Assembly: GCA_038232055.1 (NCBI GenBank)
Contig: JBBSIN010000029.1
Coordinates: forward strand, 1-28,981
DNA: 28,981 bases
Reading direction: 5' to 3'
DNA from: JBBSIN01 sp038232055
Lineage (GTDB): Bacteria; Actinomycetota; Actinomycetes; JADGOV01
The notes below the pieces were generated by a model. That model made no database searches and was not told the DNA's origin. It saw only the letters and a list, made by a program, of their open reading frames with translations. Made by a program: the position numbers and the translations under genes. Within the stretch, counting starts at the first letter, position 1, and the number at the start of each line of letters is the position of its first letter. Of this stretch, positions 14,981-22,873 are shown piece after piece.

Positions 14981-17176
14981 TCATGTCTTCTCGAGGTAGT
15001 CCGTACCTTCCTCCGCCAGCAACGAGGCCACCGCCTCGGCGAGTGCGGGAGAGCCGGTCAGCTCGGGGTCGACCGTCACTAGATCGGTCGCCTCGTTGCG
15101 CGCGGAGAGGATCAGCTGCTCGTCGCGGAGGAGGCTCAACAGCCGCAGCCCGCTACGGCGGCCGTGCTGTTCGGCGCCGAGCACGTTGCCCTCGCGGCGC
15201 TGCTCGAGGTCGAGTCGGGCGAGCGCGAACCCGTCGGTGGTCGCCGCGACGGCCTCGAGGCGCTCGCGGGCCGGTGAGCCAACCGGGGCGTCGGTGTGCA
15301 GGAGGCACCAGCCGGGCGAGGTGCCGCGCCCGACTCGTCCGCGCAGCTGGTGCAGTTGCGAGACGCCGAAGCGGTCGGCATCGAGCACGACCATGACGGT
15401 GGCGTTGGGTACGTCGACACCGACCTCGATCACCGTCGTCACGACGAGTACGTCGATCCGGCCGGCGGCGAAGTCGCGCATGGTGGCGTCCTTCTCCTCC
15501 GGGTGCAGCCGACCGTGCAGCTGCTCGACCCGCAGCCGGGCCAGCTCGCCGGCGTGCAGCGCCGGCGCCACCTCGAGGACGGCCGCGGCCGGCCGGCGCT
15601 CGTCGCCGTCGACAAGCTCCTCCGCGTGCTCGCCTGACGCGTCCTCGTCATCCGCTGCGCCCTCTGCGGCGGCGTCGCCGATGCGGGGGCAGACGACGTA
15701 GGACTGGCGGCCCGCACTGGCCTCATCGCGCACCCTGCCCCACATCCGCTCCTGCCACGTCGGGTTGTCGCCGGGTACGACGAAGCTGCGGATCGGCGAG
15801 CGCCCCGCCGGGAGCTCGGTGAGCGCCGAGGTCTCGAGGTCGCCGTAGACGGTCATGGCGACCGTGCGCGGGATGGGCGTCGCCGTCATGACGAGCACGT
15901 GCGGCGGGTCGGTGCCCTTCGCGCGGAGCGCGTCGCGCTGCTCGACGCCGAAGCGGTGCTGCTCGTCGACGACGACGAGCCCGAGGTCGGCGAAGGCAAC
16001 GCCGTCCTGCAGCAGCGCATGGGTGCCCACCACGACACCGGCCGCGCCGGACGCCGCTTCCTCGAGAGCCTGTCGCCGCGCGGCCGCCCCCTGCGACCCG
16101 GTCAGCAGCGCGACGCGGGTGGCGCGTTCGTCGGCGCCGAGCTCGCCGGCACTCGCCAGCGGGCCGAGCAGAGTACGAATCGAACGCTGGTGCTGCTGCG
16201 CCAGCACCTCCGTCGGAGCGAGCAGCGCCGCCTGTCCGCCGGCATCGATCACCGCAAGCATCGCCCGAAGCGCGACCACGGTCTTTCCGGCTCCGACCTC
16301 GCCCTGCAGGAGACGGTGCATCGGGTGGGGCTGCGCGAGCTCGGCGGCCACGGTTGCCCCGATCTTGCGTTGGCCGCCCGTGAGCGGAAACGGCAGCTGG
16401 GCGTCGAACGCCGCGAGCAGGCCGTCGGCTCGCGCCGTGCGGGGCGTGGCGGGTGTCTCCCGCGCAGCGGCGCGTCGCCGGGCCAGCGTCGCCTGCAGCA
16501 CGAAGGCCTCGTCCCACTTCAGCCGTTCCACTGCCCGCTCCGCGTCGCGGCGCGACTCCGGCCGATGCAGCATGCACAGGGCATCGGCGAGACCGGGCAG
16601 CCGATGCCGACGCTGTACGTCGGCGGGCAGCGGGTCATCGGCGACCTCGAGCCCCGGGAGGACGAGCCGGATCCACTGGGCGATACGCCACGACGACAGC
16701 TTGGCCGTGGCCGGGTAGACGGGGATGAGCGCACCGAAGAAGGCACTGCGCTCGGCGTCGTTCCCTGACTCGTCGTCGAGCAGCAGGTAGTCCGGGTGGG
16801 CCAGTTGACGAGTCTCGTGGAACGCCGTCAGCTTTCCGGTGAACAGCCCCCGCCGGCCTGGCCGCAGCTGCTGCTCGCGCCACCTCTGGTTGAAGAAGGT
16901 CAGCGCCAGGAAGCCGGAGCCGTCGGTGACGACGGCCTCGACGATGTAGCCCCGGCGCTCGCGCATGCGCCGGCTGCTCACCCGGGCGACCTCCGCGACG
17001 ACCGTGACGTGCTCGCCGAGCTTGAGCCCGGCCAGCGACGTGGGCTCGGCGCGCTGGGCGTAGCGGCGGGGATAGTGCCCGAGGAGCTCGCCGACCGTGC
17101 GTACGCCGAGCGCCTCCTCCAGCACAGCCGCGGCCTTGCCGAGCAGCGGCCGGAGCGGGTCGGCCAGAGTCGTCAC
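14981..17176 (-). CDS. recG: ATP-dependent DNA helicase RecG
   Basis: This 731-residue branch-migration helicase rescues stalled replication forks and processes Holliday junctions. The N-terminal wedge/OB-fold region is about 1-180 (VGELLGHYPRRY, then the OB strands). The helicase core has Walker A GEVGAGKT (292-299), the DEQH box of motif II (404-407), motif III TATPIPRT and motif VI QLRGRVGRG. It is slightly longer than usual because of an acidic insertion (AAAEGAADDEDASGEHAEE) between the two helicase lobes. The start is GTG at 17176, overlapping the DAK-domain stop as GTGA, so the two are co-translated. The DAK-recG pairing is common in actinobacteria and firmicutes. Confidence 0.97.
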   Translation of the reverse strand: MTTLADPLRPLLGKAAAVLEEALGVRTVGELLGHYPRRYAQRAEPTSLAGLKLGEHVTVVAEVARVSSRRMRERRGYIVEAVVTDGSGFLALTFFNQRWREQQLRPGRRGLFTGKLTAFHETRQLAHPDYLLLDDESGNDAERSAFFGALIPVYPATAKLSSWRIAQWIRLVLPGLEVADDPLPADVQRRHRLPGLADALCMLHRPESRRDAERAVERLKWDEAFVLQATLARRRAAARETPATPRTARADGLLAAFDAQLPFPLTGGQRKIGATVAAELAQPHPMHRLLQGEVGAGKTVVALRAMLAVIDAGGQAALLAPTEVLAQQHQRSIRTLLGPLASAGELGADERATRVALLTGSQGAAARRQALEEAASGAAGVVVGTHALLQDGVAFADLGLVVVDEQHRFGVEQRDALRAKGTDPPHVLVMTATPIPRTVAMTVYGDLETSALTELPAGRSPIRSFVVPGDNPTWQERMWGRVRDEASAGRQSYVVCPRIGDAAAEGAADDEDASGEHAEELVDGDERRPAAAVLEVAPALHAGELARLRVEQLHGRLHPEEKDATMRDFAAGRIDVLVVTTVIEVGVDVPNATVMVVLDADRFGVSQLHQLRGRVGRGTSPGWCLLHTDAPVGSPARERLEAVAATTDGFALARLDLEQRREGNVLGAEQHGRRSGLRLLSLLRDEQLILSARNEATDLVTVDPELTGSPALAEAVASLLAEEGTDYLEKT

Positions 17177-18753
17177 TCGACGCCAGCTAGCAGCGGATAG
17201 CGGGGCTGCCCGCCGTCGTAGCTGACGACCTCGACGGCCGGTCGGGTGGTCCGAAGGTGCATGGCGAGCCGCTGGCCGAGCTCGGGTGGCGCGTCGGCGC
17301 CGGTCACCAACGTGACCAGCTCTCCACCGCCCATGAGCAGTCGGTCGACCAGCTCGGTGGACGCGCTCAGCACATCGGCGGCGAGCAGGACGACGTCGCC
17401 TTCGATGAGTCCCAGCACGTCGCCCGCCTTGCAGACGCCTGCGCTGGTCAACGCGCGACCGGTCGCGACGGTCACCTCCGCCCAGCGGGTCGAACGGGCG
17501 GCTGCCGTCATCGCGATCACATCCGCGGCGAAGCTGCTGGCGGGGTCGTGAACGGCAATCGCCGCGAGGCCCTGGATGGCCGACATTGTCGGCACGACGG
17601 CCACCGCCAGCCCCTCGTCGCGCGCCATCTCCGCGGCGGCCTCGGCCACCGGCCGCAGGTCGGCGGAGTCCGGGAGCACGACGACCTCCGCCGCGCCCGT
17701 CGCGGAGATGGCGGCGGAGAGGCTTCGGACGCTTGGCCCCCGCACCGAGCGCCGGCCGACGATGACCGCCCCTTCGGCGGCCAGCAGCCCGCCCAACCCC
17801 TCACCCGGCGCGACTGCCACAACGGCACGGCCCGCGCGACCACCGCCGGCGATCCGGTCGGCGAAACGGGTCACGGCGATGCCGGCGGGGCGCCCCGCCC
17901 GGATGCCGGCCTCAATAGCCGCTCCCACGTCGTCGACGTGCACGTGGACCGACCACCGGGCGCCGCGGCCGGTGACGACGACCGACCCACCGACCGCCGC
18001 GAGAGCGGCCCGAAGCGCCGGCACGGCTTGGTCCGGCCGGTCGAGGACGTCGAGGAGGTACTGCACCTCGTACGCGTAGCCGTCCCCTGCCGCCGCTGGG
18101 ACCCGTCGGCGTCGGGGAGTCGGCGTCCCCGCCGGGGCGGCGGCGCCCCCCGCGACGGTAACCAGCGCCTCGAGGACGAGGACGAGTCCCCGCCCGCCGG
18201 CGTCGACCACGCCGGCGGCTTCCAGCGCTGGCAGCTGAGACGGCGTACGCCGCAGCGCGTCACGGGCCGCCTCCGCCGCGCCGGTCGCCACCGCGGCGAC
18301 CGATCCGGTCGAGGCCACGGCGGCGTCGGCAGCTCCTCGGGCCACCGTGAGGATCGTGCCCTCGACCGGCGTGGCGACCGCCGAACGCGCCCTCGTCGCC
18401 GCCTGGTCGAGCGCCCGGCCGAGCAGTCTCCCGTCGACGGCTACCGCGTCTGCCAGGGCGTCGGCGAGCCCGCACAGCCACGCGGAGAGGATGCCTCCCG
18501 AGTTGCCTCGAGCCGCCAGCAGCGCGGCGTCGGCCGCCGCCCGCGCCACCATGCCGGCCGGGAATTCACGCCTGCCGGTCAGGCCGGTCGCTGCGGCCGC
18601 CGCGGCGGCGGTCAGCGCGAGGTTGGTGCCGGTGTCGCCGTCCGGGACCGGGAACACATTGAGGTCGTCGATCTCCGGCCGTGCCCTCTCCAGGGCGGCC
18701 GCCGCGATGCGAAACCACTGTCGCAGGGAGCCGCCGTCGAGCGTGCCGGGCAC
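17173..18753 (-). CDS. DAK2 (DhaL/DegV-like, YloV/FakA-type) kinase protein
   Basis: This 526-residue protein has an N-terminal DhaL-like ATP-binding domain (about 8-200) with the Mg-ATP motif DGDTGTN (38-44), the RGNSGGILSAWL loop and VEGTILTVARGAADA. A middle and C-terminal DAK1_2/DegV-like region follows, with repeated Val/Ala-rich strands. The architecture is that of the fatty-acid kinase component FakA/YloV, which phosphorylates fatty acids held by FakB proteins. Whether this actinobacterial protein does so is not shown by the sequence. The start is GTG at 18753 because AGGGG lies a few bases upstream and the DhaL domain begins just after. The open frame reads back antisense through rpmB, which is not credible. 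It overlaps recG by four bases. Confidence 0.92.
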   Translation of the reverse strand: MPGTLDGGSLRQWFRIAAAALERARPEIDDLNVFPVPDGDTGTNLALTAAAAAAATGLTGRREFPAGMVARAAADAALLAARGNSGGILSAWLCGLADALADAVAVDGRLLGRALDQAATRARSAVATPVEGTILTVARGAADAAVASTGSVAAVATGAAEAARDALRRTPSQLPALEAAGVVDAGGRGLVLVLEALVTVAGGAAAPAGTPTPRRRRVPAAAGDGYAYEVQYLLDVLDRPDQAVPALRAALAAVGGSVVVTGRGARWSVHVHVDDVGAAIEAGIRAGRPAGIAVTRFADRIAGGGRAGRAVVAVAPGEGLGGLLAAEGAVIVGRRSVRGPSVRSLSAAISATGAAEVVVLPDSADLRPVAEAAAEMARDEGLAVAVVPTMSAIQGLAAIAVHDPASSFAADVIAMTAAARSTRWAEVTVATGRALTSAGVCKAGDVLGLIEGDVVLLAADVLSASTELVDRLLMGGGELVTLVTGADAPPELGQRLAMHLRTTRPAVEVVSYDGGQPRYPLLAGVE

Positions 18754-18818
18754 GACCCCTCCCCTCGTTCGGTCGTCGGCCAGACTAGCCACGACCCGCG
18801 ACAGTTCCGGGTCGCGGT

Positions 18819-18848
18819 TTGTCGGCGTCCACAGAGTCCGACTACCCT
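18819..18848 (+). promoter_or_regulatory. Candidate rpmB promoter
   Basis: TTGTCG (18819-18824) is followed by an 18-base spacer and TACCCT (18843-18848), a TANNNT-type -10 element. It sits in the 136-base gap between the divergent DAK-domain and rpmB genes, about 40 bases before the GTG of rpmB. A short inverted repeat (CGACCCG at 18792-18798 with CGGGTCG at 18808-18814) lies just upstream and might bind a regulator. Confidence 0.42.
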
Positions 18849-18889
18849 GGGCTGCGACTTCCGTGATCTCTCCTCCAGGAGCGTCTTCC

Positions 18890-19081
18890 GTGGCTGCCGT
18901 GTGCGACGTCTGTGGCAAGGGACCGGGCTTCGGCATGTCCGTCTCGCACTCCCACCGGCGCACCCGCCGACGCTGGAATCCCAACATCCAGACGGTGCAC
19001 GCCATGCTCGGGCGCACTCGCACGCGGATGAACGTCTGCACCTCCTGCATCAAGGCCGGCAAGGTCCAACGAGCAAGCTGA
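18890..19081 (+). CDS. rpmB: 50S ribosomal protein L28 (bL28)
   Basis: This 63-residue protein begins MAAVCDVCGKGPGFGMSVSH and continues with a basic stretch (HRRTRRRWNPNIQ). A second cysteine pair, CTSC, comes near the C-terminus, followed by IKAGKVQRAS. The two CxxC pairs mark the zinc-binding (C+) paralogue. Actinobacteria often carry a cysteine-free copy elsewhere that is expressed under zinc limitation. The start is GTG at 18890 with AGGAG upstream, and the gene was too short to stand out beside the long antisense frame. It diverges from the DAK-domain gene and converges on the TauE permease with 24 bases between stops. Confidence 0.97.
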   Translation: MAAVCDVCGKGPGFGMSVSHSHRRTRRRWNPNIQTVHAMLGRTRTRMNVCTSCIKAGKVQRAS

Positions 19082-19105
19082 GCGCCCGCTGCGCCGTACC
19101 GGCCG

Positions 19106-19804
19106 TCAGACGAGCGCCCGTACGACGACCAGCGCGCCACCGACGGCGGCCAGCGCCAGGGTCGCCCGGCGGGCCAGCGGCTGGCTGACCCGCGGCGCGG
19201 CGAGGGCTCCGACGACGCTTCCCGCAACCAGGGCCACCCACAGCGGTGCGGCGAAGGCCCGCAGGCCCACGGCGGCGATGGTGAACAGGTTGACGATCAA
19301 GAAGTACGCCTGCATGGTCGGCCGCGCCTGCGCCGTCGGCCACGCCGCGTTCTCCGCGTAGAGCGCGACGGCCGGTCCGCCGATCCCAGCGGTGATATTC
19401 ATGGCACCGCTAGCGGCGCCGGCCACGATCGCACCGCGGCGGCCCCGGCCGCCGGCCCACCGTCGCCCCACCGCCAGCAGAGCCGTGCCGACCAGAGTGA
19501 CCGCTCCGGCGACCAGCGCCGCCGGCCGCGGGTCGACGTGCCGAAGGGCGTACGCCGTGACCGGTGTCGCCAGCGCCGCCGGGACGACGAGCGCCGGCAG
19601 GACGCGCCACTGCACCCGCTTCCCCTCCCGCGCGAGCAGCGCGACGTTGAGTGCCGCCGACAGCACGACCGCGACCCGTACGCCGTCGGCCTGGCCGAGC
19701 AGTGCGACCAGGAACGGTCCGCAGACCAACGCGAAGCCGATGCCCGAGACCGACTGCGCGACGGCACCTACCGCGACGGCCAGTGCGGCGAGCGCCAGCG
19801 TCAC
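19106..19804 (-). CDS. TauE/SafE-family membrane permease
   Basis: This 232-residue integral membrane protein has seven or eight hydrophobic segments and two internal half-repeats, typical of TauE/SafE (DUF81) transporters. Members are linked to export of sulfite, sulfoacetate or other organic anions. Marks are VGAVAQSVSGIGFALVCGPFL at the N-terminus (the glycine-rich first half-repeat) and GAASGAMNITAGIGGPAVALY in the second. The start is GTG at 19804, giving a GTGA overlap with the acetyltransferase stop. The longer open frame covers that gene. The substrate is unknown. It ends a likely thiL-thiD-GNAT-permease transcript, but no sulfur or thiamine link can be read from the sequence. Confidence 0.92.
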   Translation of the reverse strand: MTLALAALAVAVGAVAQSVSGIGFALVCGPFLVALLGQADGVRVAVVLSAALNVALLAREGKRVQWRVLPALVVPAALATPVTAYALRHVDPRPAALVAGAVTLVGTALLAVGRRWAGGRGRRGAIVAGAASGAMNITAGIGGPAVALYAENAAWPTAQARPTMQAYFLIVNLFTIAAVGLRAFAAPLWVALVAGSVVGALAAPRVSQPLARRATLALAAVGGALVVVRALV

Positions 19805-20246
19805 AACGGCTTGGCATAGCAGCGGCTTCCGGCGGCGCAGCGGTAGAAGCCGTACTTCGGCGTCGGGGCGTAGTCGCTCGACGTGTAGAGCGCGATCGCC
19901 TCGGGCTGCTCCTGGCCCGTCTCCAGGCGCATCTCGACGCACCCCGCGGCGCGAGCCGCGTCCTCGAGCGACGCGAGGATCCGCCGGGCGAGACCGCGTC
20001 CACGCGCCGGCGGAGCGACGTACATCCGCTTGACCTCGCCGATGCCGGGTCGGTAGGTGCGAAAGCCACCGCACGCGACCGGCTCGCCGTCGTCATAGGC
20101 GACGAGGAACAGCCCGGCCGGCGGCGCGAACTCGGCCGGGTCAACCGGCGTCTCGTCCGGACCCCCGTAACGCTCGACGTACTCGGCCTGCACCAGCGGC
20201 ACCAGCCGCCGGCCGCCGGGCCCCTCGTACGGTTCCACCGCGACGG

Positions 20247-20259
<13 letters not shown>
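19801..20259 (-). CDS. GNAT-family N-acetyltransferase
   Basis: This 152-residue protein has the GNAT fold. The strand LFLVAYDDGEPVACGGFRTY is followed by motif A, VKRMYVAPPARGRGLARRIL, whose RGRGLA loop binds the pyrophosphate of acetyl-CoA. Motif B is near RLETGQEQPEAIALYTSSDY, and the protein ends PKYGFYRCAAGSRCYAKPL. The acceptor substrate cannot be told. The ATG at 20259 is chosen. A GTG four codons upstream (20271) is equally possible, and both overlap the end of thiD. It overlaps the TauE gene by four bases, so these genes are probably co-translated. Confidence 0.9.
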
Positions 20260-21047
<788 letters not shown>

Positions 21048-21090
21048 GGTCGCCAGCCTAGGACGACGCCGGCATGGCTCGCGCCGCGTC

Positions 21091-22077
21091 TCAGCGGAAG
21101 TGGTCGAAGCCGAGGTGGTCGCGACCCGGCGCCGAGTCGTTCCGGACACCCGAGTCGTATCGAACACCGGAGTCGTACCGGACACCCAAGCCGGCCGCAA
21201 CCTCGCCGATCAGGAGGGCGTCGCCGGAGAGGTCCACCGCGGCCGGGACGGTCGCGACCAACGCGTGGTCCTCCCCGCCGAACAGACGCCACTCCCCGAC
21301 ATCGATGCCGAGATCGGCCGCCGCCTCGACCAGGTCCGGCGGGGCCGCCCACTGCGAGAGGTCGAGGGAGATCGCCACCCCGGACGCCGCCGCAAGATGA
21401 CCCAGGTCCTGCACGAGACCGTCACTGACGTCGATCATCGCGGTCGCGCCGGCGTCGGCGAGGAACGGCCCGGCGACGTACGGCGGCACCGGGCACCGGT
21501 ACGCGTCGAGGAGCCTCGGGTAGCGCGCCGAGAGCTGCCGGTCCCCGTGCCGGAGCAAGGCCAAGCCGGCCGCCGACCCGCCGAGCGCACCGACGACCCA
21601 GACCCGATCGCCCGGCCGGGCACCGCTGCGGCGTACCGGCGCGCGTCCCTGCAGGTCGCCGAGCGCCGTGACGGCGACCGTGACGGCGTCGGCGCTGACG
21701 ACGTCGCCGCCGACCACCGACGCACCCACCACTGCGCACTCGTCACGCAGACCGTCGGTGAGCTCCTCCACCCATGCGACCGGCGACGACGCCGGGCAAG
21801 CAAGACCAACGACGAGCGCCGTCGGCACCGCCCCCATGGCCGCGACGTCGGCGAGGTTCTGTGCGGCAGCGCGCCGGCCCACGTCGTACCCGCTCATCCA
21901 CTCCAGCCGGAAATGCCGCCCCTCGACCAGCAGGTCGGTGGTGGCCACGACGCGGCCGTCGGGTGCCGCGAGCACGGCGGCATCGTCGCCGGGGCCGATC
22001 AGCACCGCGTCGCCCAACGGCAACCGCGCGGTGATTCGCGCGATGAGGCCGAACTCGCCGATGTCTGCGACGGTGAT
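21091..22077 (-). CDS. thiL: Thiamine-monophosphate kinase, apparent ATC start
   Basis: This 328-residue enzyme phosphorylates thiamine monophosphate to the diphosphate cofactor. It has the family N-terminus TVADIGEFGLIARI, the Mg-ATP site GPGDDAAVLAAPDGRVVATTDLLVEGRHF, the DVGRRAAAQNLADVAAMGA helix, SVVGGDVV and, late, MIDVSDGLVQDLGHLA and FGGEDHAL. No ATG, GTG or TTG lies in frame at the expected beginning. ATC at 22077, eight bases after AAAGGAG, stands exactly where the family Met falls. The next in-frame TTG lies inside the domain and further upstream the frame overlaps the divergent gene. The C-terminus carries three six-residue repeats (GVRYDS type). It diverges from the AsnC effector gene. 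Confidence 0.93.
   Translation of the reverse strand: MTVADIGEFGLIARITARLPLGDAVLIGPGDDAAVLAAPDGRVVATTDLLVEGRHFRLEWMSGYDVGRRAAAQNLADVAAMGAVPTALVVGLACPASSPVAWVEELTDGLRDECAVVGASVVGGDVVSADAVTVAVTALGDLQGRAPVRRSGARPGDRVWVVGALGGSAAGLALLRHGDRQLSARYPRLLDAYRCPVPPYVAGPFLADAGATAMIDVSDGLVQDLGHLAAASGVAISLDLSQWAAPPDLVEAAADLGIDVGEWRLFGGEDHALVATVPAAVDLSGDALLIGEVAAGLGVRYDSGVRYDSGVRNDSAPGRDHLGFDHFR
21134..21187. repeat. 18-bp tandem repeat in the 3' end of thiL
   Basis: Three contiguous 18-base units (21134-21151, 21152-21169, 21170-21187) share the pattern GAGTCGT-[TA][CT]CG[GA]ACACC. In the thiL frame they encode GVRYDS, GVRYDS and GVRNDS. They lie after the conserved kinase domain and keep the frame open, so they extend the C-terminus without disrupting the enzyme. 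Confidence 0.85.
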
Positions 22078-22109
22078 GGCAGCGGCTCCTTTCTCGTTCG
22101 GTAGGTTCG

Positions 22110-22125
22110 TTCGGACGGTTCCGAA
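22110..22125. promoter_or_regulatory. 6-4-6 dyad between thiL and the AsnC effector gene
   Basis: TTCGGA (22110-22115), CGGT, TCCGAA (22120-22125) is a perfect inverted repeat in the 63-base divergent gap. It lies about 15 bases before the GTG of the plus-strand gene and about 33 bases before the ATC of thiL. It may be an operator or part of an RNA hairpin in the plus-strand leader. The neighbouring protein lacks a DNA-binding domain, so the binder would be something else. Confidence 0.35.
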
Positions 22126-22140
22126 TCCGGGAGGCAGCGA

Positions 22141-22377
22141 GTGGTTGTCCAGGCCTACATCCTGATCCAGACCGAGGTCGGGAAGGCCGCCCAGGTAGCT
22201 ACCCAGATTTCGGAGATCAAGGGCGTCGCCCAGGCGGAGGACGTGACCGGACCGTACGACGTCATCGTGCGCGCCGAGGCACGCAACGTCGACGAGCTGG
22301 GGAAGCTGGTCGTCGCCAGGATCCAGGGCGTGCCGGGAATCACGAGGACACTCACCTGTCCTGTCGTCCACCTCTAA
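22141..22377 (+). CDS. Stand-alone Lrp/AsnC ligand-binding (RAM) domain protein
   Basis: This 78-residue protein consists of one alpha-beta RAM domain. It reads VVQAYILIQTEVGKAAQVAT, then ISEIKGVAQAEDVTGPYDVIVRAEARNVDELGKLV and ends IQGVPGITRTLTCPVV. It is the effector-binding and oligomerising half of Lrp/AsnC regulators without the helix-turn-helix. Such stand-alone forms bind small molecules such as amino acids and form decamer-like rings; their cellular role is poorly known. The start is GTG at 22141 with GGGAGG seven bases upstream. It is divergent to thiL, and a DUF3515 lipoprotein gene follows after 14 bases. I recall the thiL neighbourhood being conserved in actinobacteria. Confidence 0.93.
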   Translation: MVVQAYILIQTEVGKAAQVATQISEIKGVAQAEDVTGPYDVIVRAEARNVDELGKLVVARIQGVPGITRTLTCPVVHL

Positions 22378-22391
22378 CGGCGGTCCTGCCG

Positions 22392-22850
22392 GTGGGCATG
22401 CTGCTCGCCGGCGGACTACTCGCCGGCATGCTGCTCGCCGCCTGCACCGGACCCGGTCCGGTGATGGTGGCCCCGCCGGTTTCCCAGGGCACCGACACAA
22501 GCTGTTCGCGGCTGCGCTCCCGGCTGCCGGACACGGTCAACGGCCACGCCCGTCGTACGACGAAGCCCCGATCCGACCGAGTCGCGGCCTGGGGGGATCC
22601 GGCGATCGTGCTGCGTTGCGGTGTGCCGAGGCCGTCTTCTCTCGGTCGCGGCGACGTCGCGCCCTTCGTCGCGAACGGCGTCGCGTGGCTGCAGCACATC
22701 GGTGGCGACACAGTGGACTTCACCGCGGTCGACCGGCCGGTGTTCGTCGAGGTCGCCATTCCCAAGAAGTACGAAGGGCAGAGCGGCATCCTCACCGACC
22801 TCAGCGACGTGGTCTCGGCCACGATGCCGGAGCGGCCGCTTCCGCAGTGA
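22392..22850 (+). CDS. DUF3515 family lipoprotein
   Basis: This 152-residue protein matches the actinobacterial DUF3515 family (mycobacterial Rv2980 type). After a very hydrophobic N-terminus (LLAGGLLAGMLLAAC) a lipobox LAAC gives Cys18 as the likely lipidated residue. The mature part has CSRLRSRLPDTVNG near its start. WGDPAIVLRCGVPRP, with two conserved cysteines in the domain, follows, and FVEVAIPKKYEG comes later. The function is unknown; it should sit on the outer face of the membrane. The start is taken at GTG 22392, but this gives a signal peptide with no basic residue. The frame stays open upstream into the RAM-domain gene (with an Arg), so the true start may be earlier. Confidence 0.85.
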   Translation: MGMLLAGGLLAGMLLAACTGPGPVMVAPPVSQGTDTSCSRLRSRLPDTVNGHARRTTKPRSDRVAAWGDPAIVLRCGVPRPSSLGRGDVAPFVANGVAWLQHIGGDTVDFTAVDRPVFVEVAIPKKYEGQSGILTDLSDVVSATMPERPLPQ

Positions 22851-22873
22851 GCCCGTCGCCTCCGCGGGCGGGG

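Noticed and set aside
17257..19188. 643-codon plus-strand frame opposite the DAK-domain gene
   Set aside because: Antisense shadow with no motif. It also covers rpmB in another frame, and L28 is unmistakable there.
22078..22140. Thiamine-pyrophosphate riboswitch before thiL
   Set aside because: The gap is only 63 bases and lacks the conserved CTGAGA and ACCTGATC-type core.
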